Positions 1-8,029 of a stretch of DNA of 55,269 nucleotides are shown piece after piece (position 1 is the first letter of the stretch; each line of letters begins with the position of its first letter). The translations under genes and the position numbers were made by a program. The stretch is from Lentzea kentuckyensis (lineage in GTDB: Bacteria > Actinomycetota > Actinomycetes > Mycobacteriales > Pseudonocardiaceae), in contig NZ_MUYM01000008.1 in the NCBI RefSeq assembly GCF_002150765.1, forward strand, positions 1-55,269. Reading direction: 5' to 3'. The notes below the pieces were generated by a model. That model ran no database searches, had not been told where the DNA came from, and saw only the letters and a list, made by a program, of their open reading frames with translations.

Positions 1-2
1 TC

Positions 3-359
3 GTGCTGGTGATGCTCGGCGCGGCGGCGCTGGCAGCGGCGGGCGTGTCCGCACTGGGTGCCGCCGACCTGGTGAGCGTGCTCGTCTTCGCGGTGTCGTC
101 GGTCGGCCTGATCGTCGGAGCCCGGCCCTTCGTCAAGAGGCGGCTGCAGCTGGGCATGGGCGTCAAGATGCACCACGAGGCGTTGCTGGGCAGCAGGGCC
201 GTCGCGGTGTCGAAGGTGGACGAGCACGGCGGGCAGGTGAAGATCGGCGGCGACACCTGGAGCGCGCGCACCCTCGACGGGTCCGTGATCGAGCCGGGCG
301 AAGCCGTCACCGTTGTCGAGATCTCAGGGGCGACGGCCGTGGTCATCGCGGCTGTCTGA
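3..359 (+). CDS. NfeD-like membrane protein, C-terminal part (5' end outside window)
   Basis: The reading frame is open from the window edge, so the true start lies upstream. The visible 118 residues hold two hydrophobic segments (about 1-20 and 24-42), then a soluble beta-rich domain containing LLGSRAVAVSKVDEHGG and GDTWSART, the pattern of the NfeD C-terminal OB-fold. NfeD proteins are membrane partners of SPFH/stomatin proteins in lipid microdomains, and an SPFH gene follows 22 bp downstream on the same strand, which supports the call. The exact function of this pair in actinobacteria is not known to me. Confidence 0.8.
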   Translation: MLVMLGAAALAAAGVSALGAADLVSVLVFAVSSVGLIVGARPFVKRRLQLGMGVKMHHEALLGSRAVAVSKVDEHGGQVKIGGDTWSARTLDGSVIEPGEAVTVVEISGATAVVIAAV

Positions 360-381
360 CCCCAGAAGGATGTGAGCCGAG

Positions 382-1602
382 TTGGACCCGATCACCGCTG
401 TGGTCGTGGCCGTCATCGCGATCTTCGTGCTGACCATCGCCGTCAAGTCGGTGCTGGTCATCCCGCAGGCGCAGGCCGCCGTCATCGAACGCCTCGGCCG
501 CTACCGCAACACCGCGGCACCCGGCCTGAACATCATCGTGCCGTTCATCGACAAGGTGCGGGCCCGCATCGACCTGCGCGAGCAGGTCGTGTCGTTCCCG
601 CCGCAGCCGGTGATCACCCAGGACAACCTGACGGTCTCCATCGACACGGTCGTCTACTTCCAGGTCACCGAGCCGCGCAGCGCGGTCTACGAGATCTCCA
701 ACTACATCGTCGGTGTCGAGCAGTTGACGATCACGACGCTGCGCAACCTCGTCGGTGGCATGAGCCTGGAGGAGACCCTCACCTCGCGTGACCACATCAA
801 CGGTCAGCTGCGCGGTGTGCTCGACGAGGCGACCGGCCGCTGGGGCCTGCGCGTCGCGCGGGTCGAGCTGAAGTCCATCGACCCTCCACCGTCCATTCAG
901 GACTCGATGGAGAAGCAGATGCGCGCCGACCGGGAGAAGCGCGCCATGATCCTCACCGCCGAGGGCCAGCGGGAGTCGTCGATCAAGACGGCCGAGGGCC
1001 AGAAGCAGTCGCAGATCCTCGCGGCCGAGGGCGCCAAGCAGGCCGCGATCCTCACCGCGGAGGCCGAGCGCCAGTCGCAGATCCTGCGCGCGCAGGGTGA
1101 ACGCGCCGCCCGTTACCTGCAGGCGCAGGGTCAGGCCAAGGCCATCGAGAAGGTCTTCGCCGCGATCAAGGACGGCAAGCCCACCCCGGAGGTGCTGGCC
1201 TACCAGTACCTGCAGACACTGCCGCAGATGGCGCAGGGCGACGCGAACAAGGTCTGGATGATCCCGTCCGACTACGGCAAGGCCCTCGAAGGGTTCGCCC
1301 GCATGCTCGGCGCGCCCGGCGACGACGGCGTGTTCCGCTACGAGCCGCCGGTCGACACCGGCGAGCGACCCAAGCCCGAGGAGGACGACCCGGCGGTCGC
1401 CGACTGGTTCGACACCGCGCCGGACCCGAAGGTCGCCGCCGCCGTCGCGGCCGCGGAGGCCGTGGCGCGCAAGGAGGTGCCCGGCCCGCTGAGCACCACG
1501 CCGCGGTCGGTGGGCGCCGCCTCGCCGGTGCCGGAGCTGCCTGTGTCCGATTTCGAGGGGGAGCAGCCGCGGTCGCTGCACCAGCCCGACGAACAGATCT
1601 GA
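382..1602 (+). CDS. SPFH/band 7 (stomatin-like) membrane protein
   Basis: A 406-residue protein with an N-terminal membrane anchor (about residues 5-27), an SPFH/PHB domain (about 25-180, including ERLGRYRNTAAPGLN and LREQVVSFPPQPVITQDN), and a helical region (190-250) made of repeated AEGQ/AEAER units. Such repeats drive oligomerisation in flotillin- and stomatin-type proteins. The last 85 residues are acidic and proline-rich, probably disordered. Family members scaffold membrane microdomains and act with NfeD proteins; the gene just upstream encodes one. The start is a TTG; no ATG in this frame fits the family's N-terminus better. A strong hairpin terminator follows. Confidence 0.88.
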   Translation: MDPITAVVVAVIAIFVLTIAVKSVLVIPQAQAAVIERLGRYRNTAAPGLNIIVPFIDKVRARIDLREQVVSFPPQPVITQDNLTVSIDTVVYFQVTEPRSAVYEISNYIVGVEQLTITTLRNLVGGMSLEETLTSRDHINGQLRGVLDEATGRWGLRVARVELKSIDPPPSIQDSMEKQMRADREKRAMILTAEGQRESSIKTAEGQKQSQILAAEGAKQAAILTAEAERQSQILRAQGERAARYLQAQGQAKAIEKVFAAIKDGKPTPEVLAYQYLQTLPQMAQGDANKVWMIPSDYGKALEGFARMLGAPGDDGVFRYEPPVDTGERPKPEEDDPAVADWFDTAPDPKVAAAVAAAEAVARKEVPGPLSTTPRSVGAASPVPELPVSDFEGEQPRSLHQPDEQI

Positions 1603-1612
1603 GAAACACCTG

Positions 1613-1660
1613 GTCGAGCGGCTCGTCCCGGACTGCGGGGCGGGCCGCTCGAACTTTTTT
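1613..1660 (+). terminator. Rho-independent terminator after the SPFH gene
   Basis: An inverted repeat with arms at about 1614-1630 and 1636-1652 forms a GC-rich stem and is followed directly by six T residues (1655-1660). It lies 11 bp after the SPFH stop and closes the nfeD-SPFH unit. Confidence 0.85.
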
Positions 1661-1753
1661 CGGGCGCGTGTCGATCGAACGGCGCGCCCGTTCGACCTGA
1701 GCGTGAAAGGGTCCACAACGGACCCGCACGATCCCACTGGGGAGTGAGCACAC

Positions 1754-2176
1754 ATGAAGTTCATGCTGATCTGGCGCGTGACCTCGGACGAGGCCTGGGG
1801 CAACCTCGGCGAGATCGACTTCGACCAGATGCTGGAGACCGTCGGCCGGTTCAACGAGGAGCTGATCGAGGCCGGCGTCCTGATCGCCGCGGAGGGGCTC
1901 GCCCCCGCCGAGGAGGGCGTGGTCGTCGACTTCTCCAGCGAACCGCCGGTCGTCACCGACGGCCCGTACGGCGAGACCAAGGAGCTGTTCAACGGCTTCT
2001 ACCTGATCAACGTCCCGACCATCCAGGACGCGATCGAGTGGGCCAAGCGGACCCCGATGACCGCGGCCGGGTTCAAGACCGAGATCCGCCGCGTGCCGAC
2101 GATCGACGAGTTCCCGCAGGACAACGAGTGGATCAAGAAGGAACGGGCCTGGCGTGAGTCGACCGGCCAGCTCTGA
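1754..2176 (+). CDS. YCII-related (DGPF domain) protein
   Basis: A 140-residue protein starting MKFMLIWR and carrying VTDGPYGETKELFNGFYLI, the DGPF motif region of the YCII-like family (residues about 75-95). The fold is a ferredoxin-like alpha+beta barrel; the family is usually annotated without a proven reaction. DGPF genes typically sit beside ECF42 sigma factors, and here an ECF42 gene begins 28 bp downstream. A good ribosome site (GGGGAG, 1739-1744) precedes the ATG. I infer that the two genes work together; the biochemical role of the DGPF protein is unknown. Confidence 0.85.
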   Translation: MKFMLIWRVTSDEAWGNLGEIDFDQMLETVGRFNEELIEAGVLIAAEGLAPAEEGVVVDFSSEPPVVTDGPYGETKELFNGFYLINVPTIQDAIEWAKRTPMTAAGFKTEIRRVPTIDEFPQDNEWIKKERAWRESTGQL

Positions 2177-2191
2177 TCCTGGCGTCTGATC

Positions 2192-2197
2192 TATTTT
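2192..2197 (+). promoter_or_regulatory. -10 box TATTTT of the ECF42 sigma gene
   Basis: TATTTT ends 7 nt before the ATG at 2205, as expected for a leaderless transcript. It favours that ATG over the in-frame TTG at 2196. It lies just after the DGPF stop, so the sigma gene may have its own promoter. Confidence 0.45.
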
Positions 2198-2204
2198 GGG
2201 CCCC

Positions 2205-3485
2205 ATGAGCAGCGACCCCACGGGACGCAAGGCCGTAGCGGCGGTGTGGCGCATCGACTCCGCGAGGATCATCGGTGCGCTGACCCGCTACACCGGCGAC
2301 TTCGCGCTGGCCGAGGACCTCGCCCAGGAAGCCCTCGCGGAGGCACTGGTGACGTGGCCGCGCGAAGGCGTGCCGAACAACCCCGCCGGGTGGTTGCTCA
2401 CGGTCGGGCGGCGCCGCGCGATCGACGCGTTCCGCCGCCGCAGCACCCGTGACGAGAAGTACGCCGCCCTGGCCCACCACCTCAGCGAGGGCGGCGCTCT
2501 CACCGGCGCCACCGAACCCGGGCCCGCGCCCGACGACGTGCTGTGGGACCCGGACCAGATCGACGACGACACCCTCGCGCTGATCTTCACCTCGTGCCAC
2601 CCGGTGCTGTCGCGTGAGGCCGGGGTGGCGTTGACGTTGCGCGTGATCGGCGGTCTGACCAGCGACGAGATCGCGCGGGCGTTCCTGGTGCCGACCGCGA
2701 CCGTGCAGGCCCGCATCACCAGGGCCAAGAAGACCCTCGGTGCCGCGAACGTGCCGTTCGAGGTCCCGCCGGTCGCGCAGCGCCCGGCACGGCTGGCCCA
2801 GGTCCTCAGCGTCATCTACCTGATCTTCACCGAGGGCTCGTCGGCGAGCTCCGGTGACGAGGTGATGCGCCTGGACCTCGCCGGGGAGGCCCAGCGGCTG
2901 GCCAGGATCCTGTCGCGGCTGATGCCGGAGGAGCACGAGGCCCACAGCCTGCTCGCCCTGCTCGAACTCACCGCCGCCCGCTTTCCCGCCCGGCGCGGCC
3001 CCGACGGCGAGACGGTCCTGCTCGAAGACCAGGACCGGCGCCGCTGGGACCGCTCCGCCATCGCCCGCGGCCGCGCGGCGCTCGCGAAGGCCGCCGACAT
3101 CGGCCGCGGCTACGGCTACTACGGGTTGCAGGCCGCGATCGCCGAGTGTCACGCGCTGGCTCCGTCGGTCGAGGAGACCGACTGGGACCGCATCGTCGTG
3201 CTCTACGAGGCGCTGGGCCGGCTCGCCCCCTCGCCGGTCGTCGAGCTCAACCGCGCGGTCGCCGTCTCCATGGCCAGGGGCCCCGCCGCGGCGCTGCCGA
3301 TCGTCGACGACCTCGCGGGCAGCGAGGTGTTCAAGGAGTCGCACCAACTACCCGGAGTACGCGGCGAACTGCTGCGGCGGCTCGGCCGGGTCGACGAGGC
3401 CCGCACCGCGCTGGAGCAGGCACTACGTTTGTGCGGCAACGAACGCGAACGCGAGGTCCTGTCCCGCAAACTGGCCGACCTGTAG
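2205..3485 (+). CDS. ECF42-type RNA polymerase sigma factor with C-terminal extension
   Basis: About 426 residues. Sigma region 2 lies at about 15-85 (DLAQEALAEALVTWP, then WLLTVGRRRAIDAFRRR) and sigma region 4 at about 130-180 (SDEIARAFLVPTATVQARITRAKK region, helix-turn-helix). A roughly 220-residue C-terminal helical extension includes AECHALAPSVEETDW and LNRAVAVSMARGPAAALP. This long extension is the hallmark of group ECF42, which has no anti-sigma factor and pairs with DGPF proteins, as here. The extension is thought to control activity. The ATG at 2205 is chosen because a -10-like box precedes it at leaderless spacing. Confidence 0.9.
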   Translation: MSSDPTGRKAVAAVWRIDSARIIGALTRYTGDFALAEDLAQEALAEALVTWPREGVPNNPAGWLLTVGRRRAIDAFRRRSTRDEKYAALAHHLSEGGALTGATEPGPAPDDVLWDPDQIDDDTLALIFTSCHPVLSREAGVALTLRVIGGLTSDEIARAFLVPTATVQARITRAKKTLGAANVPFEVPPVAQRPARLAQVLSVIYLIFTEGSSASSGDEVMRLDLAGEAQRLARILSRLMPEEHEAHSLLALLELTAARFPARRGPDGETVLLEDQDRRRWDRSAIARGRAALAKAADIGRGYGYYGLQAAIAECHALAPSVEETDWDRIVVLYEALGRLAPSPVVELNRAVAVSMARGPAAALPIVDDLAGSEVFKESHQLPGVRGELLRRLGRVDEARTALEQALRLCGNEREREVLSRKLADL

Positions 3486-3569
3486 GCGTCTGACCACGTG
3501 GGGTGAACCTTAAATCCGTTAGGGCGACATCTGTGGCACTCGACCGGGTGACGCGGGAATGATGTTGTG

Positions 3570-4652
3570 ATGGACTCGCTGCCCGCCACCGTGGCCTCCG
3601 CGCTCGTCGAGGCCGACAGTGCCGACAGCGAGACGGACTGGCCGGCCCGCTGGCAGGCACTGACCGCGGTGTCGGTCGAGCTGCAGTCACTCCTTGTCAC
3701 CGATCCCGGCCCGGACCTGGTCGCGCTGATCGAACAGATCGTCACCCAGTTGGCCGACGGAGTGGCCGGCAGCCGAAGACACCGGGTCGAACTGGCCGAA
3801 CTCGCCCACCGCGTGCTGGGCACCCACGCCCGCGCGTGCGCCGAGACCGCCCCCGACCCGGTGCGCCTGGCCGACTGGCTGCTCGACCTGCAGCTGCGGC
3901 ACCCCGACGCCCCCGACGTCGGCCTCGCCGCCTACGCCGACGCGCTCGACGACGAGGGCCTCGCGCGCTACCGCGAGCGCGCGGTGGAGTTGTTCGAACC
4001 GCTGCCGGTGATCGGGTTCGGCGAGACCGGCCGCTACGACCGCGCCCGCTGGGCGTTGCTGCGGGTCATGGAGGAGCTCGCCGAGTACAGCGAGGACGTC
4101 GACCTGCAGGTGCTCGTGCTGTCCAAGGACCTGTCGTCGGGCTGGCACTACCTCCAGGTCGCGACCGTGCTGCGCGACAACGCCCGCTCCGACGAGGCCC
4201 TGGACTGGGTGGAACGCGGCCTGCGCGCGGTAGGTGGCCGGGGCGCGGCGCTGCGGTTGATCGACCTGGCCGTCGAGGAGCACCTGCGCCGGGGGAACCC
4301 GCAGCAGGCGGTACAGGTGTGCAAGGAGGCGTTCCTCGCCCGGCCGAACCTCGACGTCTACCTCAAGATCCGCGCGCTGGTCGTGCACACCGACGACTGG
4401 CCGCCGCTGCGCGCCGAGTTGGTGAACCACCTCGTGCAGGACGGCAGCCGGCTCGCCATCGAGGTCTACCGGCGCATCGTCGAGGTCGAGCTCGCCCGGC
4501 GCGGCATCGAGGAGCAGGAACTCGTCGTCGAATGGCTGCACCAGCTACGCGGCCTGCAGCCCGACGCCTTCGCCGACTACCTGGAACACATCAAGTCCCG
4601 CCACGTCGCGGACCGTCAACTGCTCGACGAGTTGTCCCGACGCGGATTCTGA
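3570..4652 (+). CDS. All-helical repeat protein, like the C-terminal part of SWIM zinc-finger proteins
   Basis: A 360-residue, almost entirely helical protein with TPR-like segments (SGWHYLQVATVLRDNARS, then LAVEEHLRRGNPQQAVQVCK, about residues 190-260). The arrangement resembles the helical region that follows the SWIM zinc finger in actinobacterial SWIM/DUF6880-type proteins, but I see no Cys-x-Cys/Cys-x-His finger here. It is either a stand-alone paralogue or one that has lost the finger. A GTG at 3567 directly precedes the ATG and either could be used. The gene is alone on its transcript; its function is unknown. Confidence 0.7.
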   Translation: MDSLPATVASALVEADSADSETDWPARWQALTAVSVELQSLLVTDPGPDLVALIEQIVTQLADGVAGSRRHRVELAELAHRVLGTHARACAETAPDPVRLADWLLDLQLRHPDAPDVGLAAYADALDDEGLARYRERAVELFEPLPVIGFGETGRYDRARWALLRVMEELAEYSEDVDLQVLVLSKDLSSGWHYLQVATVLRDNARSDEALDWVERGLRAVGGRGAALRLIDLAVEEHLRRGNPQQAVQVCKEAFLARPNLDVYLKIRALVVHTDDWPPLRAELVNHLVQDGSRLAIEVYRRIVEVELARRGIEEQELVVEWLHQLRGLQPDAFADYLEHIKSRHVADRQLLDELSRRGF

Positions 4653-4662
4653 TCGATACCAC

Positions 4663-4700
4663 TTCGGATAGTCCGTACTCGTACTATCCTATTTCGCATG
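4663..4700 (+). promoter_or_regulatory. Orphan operator-like dyad and promoter pointing into the amidase 3' end
   Basis: GGATAGT (4666-4672) and ACTATCC (4683-4689) are inverted, and inside them GTAC (4675-4678) is mirrored at 4681-4684. TATCCT (4685-4690) is a plausible -10 with an ATG at 4698, 7 nt further on, and TTCGGA (4663-4668) is a weak -35. The ATG frame runs antisense through the amidase and looks non-coding. I read this as an operator/promoter left over from a lost gene, or as a hairpin between convergent genes. There is no T-run. Confidence 0.35.
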
Positions 4701-6113
4701 ACCGAGGTCCGACGGGGTTCGGTCCGCCCACGGCCGAGCACGCTCGAGCTGGGCGGACACCGACAGCAGCGTGCACTCGTCGTGCTGGCGGCCGACGAGC
4801 TGCACGGCCAGCGGCAGTCCCGACGACGTGCGGCCCGCGGGCACCGAGGCGGCGGGGTTGCCGACGATGTTCCACAGCGGCAGGAACGTCGTGTAGTGCG
4901 AGGCCGTGAGCAGCGCGGTGACGACGTTGCGGTGGTCCCACTCGCCGACGCGGATCGGCTGGCGGGTCAGCGCCGGGGTGAGCAGCACGTCGACCGAGGT
5001 GAACACCCGGTTCGCGTACGCGGTGAGCGCGGCGTCGTCCTTGGTGGCCCAGCGGCGGGTGCCGCGCGGGAGGCGGCGGCCGAGTTCGCCGACCGCGCGG
5101 GTGCGGGGTTCGACCAGGTCCGGGAACTCCATGCCGGTGCGCGCGAGATAGGCGTTGTAGAGGTAGCGGGCGGCGAACTGGGTGGAGGCGGCGACGTCGC
5201 GCATCGGCGGGTCGAGGCGCACCACGTCGTGGCCGAGGTCGGTGAGCAGCGCGGCGGTGTCCTGCACGGCGTCGCGGACCTCGTCGGCGATGGCGATGCC
5301 CGGACCCCACGGCCGCAGCGACACCCCGATCCGAAACCGGCCGGGATCGGTCCGCGCGGCCTGGGTGAAGCTCGTGCGCGGCGGGTGCGCGACGTGCGCG
5401 TCACCGGGGACGGCGCCGTGGATCTGGTCGGCGACCAACGCCCAGTCCAGCACCGTGCGGGTGATCGGGCCGGCCACGACCAGGCCGCCCCACGCCTCGC
5501 GTTCGGGCGAGAGCGAGACGCGGCCGCGCTGGGGCTTGAGCCCGAACAGGCCCGTGACCGCGGACGGGATGCGGATCGACCCGGCGCCGTCGGTGCCGAT
5601 CGCGGCCGCCGCCAGCCCGGCCGCCACGGCCGCGGCGGAGCCACCGCTGGAGCCGCCGGGGGAGTGCGCGAGCGACCACGGGTTGCGGGTCGGACCCGCC
5701 CAGCCGCTCTCGGTGTAGGGCCACAACCCCAGCTCGGGCATGCGGGTCCGGCCGATGATCACCGCCCCGGCCGCGCGCAGGCGGGCCACGATCGCGGAGT
5801 CGGCGGGCTCGGGGGTGCGGGCGGCGTTCGTGCCCTTGGTCGTGGGCAGGCCCTCGATCGCGATGTCCTCCTTGACCGCGATCGGCACCCCCGCCAACGG
5901 CAGCTCCTCACCGGCCGCCCTGCGCGCGTCCGCCTGCTCGGCCTCTGCCAGAGCCTTGTCGGCGAAGACCAGCCGGAACGCGTTGAGCTGCGGATCGACG
6001 CGCTCGATGCGGCGCAGGTGCTCGGCGACGAGGTCGCGCGCGGTCACCTCGCCGGACCGCACGGCGTGGGCCTGCCTGGCCACCCCGGCGAAACACAGCT
6101 CCGTCAGCTCCAT
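4689..6113 (-). CDS. Amidase signature family enzyme
   Basis: A 474-residue amidase. The Ser-cisSer-Lys triad can be placed at K81 (GVPIAVKEDI), S155 (SPGGSSGGS) and S179 (GTDGAGSIR); the spacings of 24 and 74 residues match family members such as FAAH. It hydrolyses a C-N amide bond; the substrate cannot be told from sequence. It is not GatA: no gatC or gatB is nearby and the remainder is diverged. The ATG at 6113 has TAGGGT (minus strand, 6120-6125) at leaderless spacing. The C-terminus (PSDLGHAK) runs into a dyad and may be slightly altered. Confidence 0.9.
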   Translation of the reverse strand: MELTELCFAGVARQAHAVRSGEVTARDLVAEHLRRIERVDPQLNAFRLVFADKALAEAEQADARRAAGEELPLAGVPIAVKEDIAIEGLPTTKGTNAARTPEPADSAIVARLRAAGAVIIGRTRMPELGLWPYTESGWAGPTRNPWSLAHSPGGSSGGSAAAVAAGLAAAAIGTDGAGSIRIPSAVTGLFGLKPQRGRVSLSPEREAWGGLVVAGPITRTVLDWALVADQIHGAVPGDAHVAHPPRTSFTQAARTDPGRFRIGVSLRPWGPGIAIADEVRDAVQDTAALLTDLGHDVVRLDPPMRDVAASTQFAARYLYNAYLARTGMEFPDLVEPRTRAVGELGRRLPRGTRRWATKDDAALTAYANRVFTSVDVLLTPALTRQPIRVGEWDHRNVVTALLTASHYTTFLPLWNIVGNPAASVPAGRTSSGLPLAVQLVGRQHDECTLLSVSAQLERARPWADRTPSDLGHAK

Positions 6114-6119
6114 GAACCG

Positions 6120-6125
6120 ACCCTA
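6120..6125 (-). promoter_or_regulatory. -10 box TAGGGT of the amidase gene
   Basis: The box lies 6 nt before the ATG, with no room for a ribosome site, so the transcript is probably leaderless. Confidence 0.45.
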
Positions 6126-6163
6126 AGCGCCGACAGGTGATCTACGGAATGGGAGTACCGCGC

Positions 6164-6670
6164 ATGAGAGTCCTCGCGACGACGGCCGCGATCCTGCTCG
6201 CCCTGACCACGCTGGTGACACCGGCCCACGCCGCCGCCACGCCGATGTACCGTTACGAGATCATCAACCGCGCCAACAGCTGGCTGACGGCGAACAACGG
6301 CACCCGCGTGCCCTACGACCAGAACCGCACCTGGACCGACGGCTACCGCATGGACTGCTCCGGCTACGCGTCGATGGCCGCGCGGCTCGACAAGCCGGGC
6401 CCCAACACCGTCGAGCTCGCCACCTCGACCTGGACGACGTCGATCACGATGTCCCAGCTCAAACGTGGTGACCTGGTCATCGACGCGATCGGCGACGGCA
6501 ACAACCGCCACGCCGTGATCTTCGACCGGTGGACCGACAGCGCCAAGACCCGCTACTTCGCCTACGAGCAGCGCGGCGACTGGGGCACCGACTACCGCTC
6601 GCTGACCTACGGCCTGGAGCCCTACTCCGACTACAAAGCCCGCCGGCTCAACAACGTCATCGACAAGTGA
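6164..6670 (+). CDS. Secreted NlpC/P60- or CHAP-like cysteine hydrolase
   Basis: A 168-residue protein with a clear Sec signal peptide: MR, a hydrophobic core, then TPAHA with cleavage near residue 23. The mature part contains YRMDCSGYASMAARL (nucleophile Cys in the DCSG motif), GDLVIDAI and NRHAVIFDRW (candidate His). This Cys/His order and the DCSG and GD motifs are those of NlpC/P60-type papain-fold peptidoglycan or amide hydrolases. It is short, a single catalytic domain with no binding domain, so it is probably a small extracellular enzyme. The ATG at 6164 is preferred to the upstream GTG at 6137 because the signal peptide starts there and GGGAG precedes it. Confidence 0.7.
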   Translation: MRVLATTAAILLALTTLVTPAHAAATPMYRYEIINRANSWLTANNGTRVPYDQNRTWTDGYRMDCSGYASMAARLDKPGPNTVELATSTWTTSITMSQLKRGDLVIDAIGDGNNRHAVIFDRWTDSAKTRYFAYEQRGDWGTDYRSLTYGLEPYSDYKARRLNNVIDK

Positions 6671-6694
6671 GGCGGACGTGCCGTTCGAGCTGAG

Positions 6695-7195
6695 TCACGC
6701 CGGCCGGCGAGTGCGGTGGTTCGCCACCGCGACGCGGTTCGCGCACTTGGTGGAGCAGAACCTGCGGCGCCCGTTGCGGCTGGTGTCGACGAAGACGGTG
6801 TCGCAGCCGTCGCGGTCGCACGCGCCGATGCGTCCGGCGTCCTCGCAGAACAACGCCGCCATGCCCGCCGCCGTGTACGCCTTCACGCGCACATCGGTCG
6901 GTGCGTCCTCACGGGCGTAGTGCAGGTGCGGCGCGCGTCCGTCGTGGGTGGAGATGTAGTGCGTGGTCGACGACTCGGCCAGCAACTCGTTGAGCAGCTC
7001 CACCGTCGGGCGGTGGAAGACCTGGCGCAGGCGCTCGATCCAGTCTCGTACGTCACGTTCCTGGCGGGCGTCCAGCGAGCCCAGCGGCTTGTAGTCGGAG
7101 GCTTTGAGCACGTCGAGCAGGTCGGCGCCGGGATCGGCGTTGACCAGCGTCGCGGCGAGTTCCGCCGCCGCCCCGCCGTAAGGGTTGAAATGCAC
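6695..7195 (-). CDS. CGNR zinc-finger (ABATE domain) regulator
   Basis: A 166-residue protein. The N-terminal helical ABATE-like region carries VNADPGADLL. The C-terminus has the CGNR-type zinc finger CDRDGCDTVFVDTSRNGRR, then FCSTKCANRVAVANHR; the four Cys (CDRDGC and CSTKC) bind zinc and the basic tail contacts DNA. Family members are small transcription regulators, typically of stress or antibiotic response genes. The start is a GTG. It ends 24 bp from the secreted hydrolase (convergent) and is divergent from the small cysteine protein. Confidence 0.88.
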   Translation of the reverse strand: MHFNPYGGAAAELAATLVNADPGADLLDVLKASDYKPLGSLDARQERDVRDWIERLRQVFHRPTVELLNELLAESSTTHYISTHDGRAPHLHYAREDAPTDVRVKAYTAAGMAALFCEDAGRIGACDRDGCDTVFVDTSRNGRRRFCSTKCANRVAVANHRTRRPA

Positions 7196-7215
7196 TAGAC
7201 CATGACAGCACGCTG

Positions 7216-7428
7216 GTGTGCATGATCGCCACCTGCCCCGCCTGCCACTGGTCCTGCACCTCGCCGGTCTCCTCGCACGGCGCCGTGTCCTACGTCCGCT
7301 GCGTGTGCGGCCTGTTCCTGGTCGTGGAGCGGGGAGTGCTCATCGCGACCGCCGGGACCAGCGCGTTCGCCCCGGTTCACCACAGCCGTGGTGATCTTGC
7401 TAGGGTCCCGGACCGTGAGCCGTCGTGA
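7216..7428 (+). CDS. Small cysteine-rich protein, putative zinc ribbon
   Basis: A 70-residue protein with CPACHW near the N-terminus and RCVCG about 20 residues later, i.e. two Cys pairs that could hold one zinc ion. Starts at GTG 7216 or ATG 7222. It diverges from the CGNR regulator and its 3' end overlaps the first codons of the TetR gene by 14 bp. The tail after about residue 50 may not be conserved. The call rests on the Cys pattern only. Confidence 0.5.
   Translation: MCMIATCPACHWSCTSPVSSHGAVSYVRCVCGLFLVVERGVLIATAGTSAFAPVHHSRGDLARVPDREPS
7377..7406 (+). promoter_or_regulatory. TetR operator dyad and -10 box
   Basis: TCACCAC (7377-7383) and GTGGTGA (7388-7394) form a perfect 7-bp inverted repeat with a 4-nt spacer. 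The -10-like TAGGGT (7401-7406) follows, 8 nt before the GTG start of the TetR gene. The dyad sits between the -35 and -10 positions, a typical autorepression layout. Confidence 0.5.
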
Positions 7429-8029
7429 TCTTCTGTGCGACACCGCGATCCAGATCCTCGCGGTGGAAGGCGGCCGGGGCCTGACCCACCGCGCGATCGA
7501 CCGCGAGGCCGGCGTCCCCATCGGCACCACCAAGAACTACTTCCCGACCCGCGAGGCGATCCTCACCGCCTCCGCGGCCAGGATGACCGCCCTGCACCGC
7601 GCCGCCGTCGACCGCCTGCGTGAGACCACCCCGGCCGACATCAGCGCCTCCGACGTCGCCGAGCTCTACCCGGCCCTGCTGCGCCGCGCGGTGGCCGACG
7701 ACCCGACCCAGATGCTCGCGATGGTCGAGCTGTACCTGGAAGCGGTCCGCCGGCCCGGCGTGCGCGCGGCCCTGTCCGGCATGGTGCTGGCCAACGCCGA
7801 GGCGGCCGCGACCCTGCAGCGGGCGGCGGGCCTGCCCGCCACGGTCCGCGACACCGGTCTGCTGGACGCCTACTTCCTCGGGGTGGCGATCTCGCTGCTG
7901 GCACTGCCGACGGAGACCCTGCGCACCGTCGGCCTCGACGACCCGTACGCGCTGGGAATCGGCGTGTTCTCCGCGACCGTCCCTAGCGCCGGCCAGTCAC
8001 CAGAACAGAGATCAGCAGAATCAGGCTGA
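7415..8029 (+). CDS. TetR/AcrR family transcriptional regulator
   Basis: A 204-residue protein. The N-terminal HTH (about residues 8-52, LTHRAIDREAGVPIGTTKNYFPTREAIL) is typical of TetR; note TTKNYF in place of the usual S/T-xYYHF. The C-terminal ligand-binding part is helical and hydrophobic. The start is the GTG at 7415, supported by the -10 box at 7401-7406; the upstream GTG at 7388 would lie inside the operator. Its 3' end overlaps the convergent membrane protein gene by 47 bp. The ligand and targets beyond itself are unknown. Confidence 0.85.
   Translation: MSRRDLLCDTAIQILAVEGGRGLTHRAIDREAGVPIGTTKNYFPTREAILTASAARMTALHRAAVDRLRETTPADISASDVAELYPALLRRAVADDPTQMLAMVELYLEAVRRPGVRAALSGMVLANAEAAATLQRAAGLPATVRDTGLLDAYFLGVAISLLALPTETLRTVGLDDPYALGIGVFSATVPSAGQSPEQRSAESG

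Noticed and set aside
343..1992. Long minus-strand open frame (549 codons) across the SPFH and DGPF genes
   Set aside because: Antisense to two genes with clear families; Arg/Gly/Leu-rich translation without domains, as expected from high third-position GC.
4698..6140. 480-codon plus-strand frame opposite the amidase
   Set aside because: The amidase catalytic residues are intact on the other strand; this translation is low-complexity Arg/Gly/Val.
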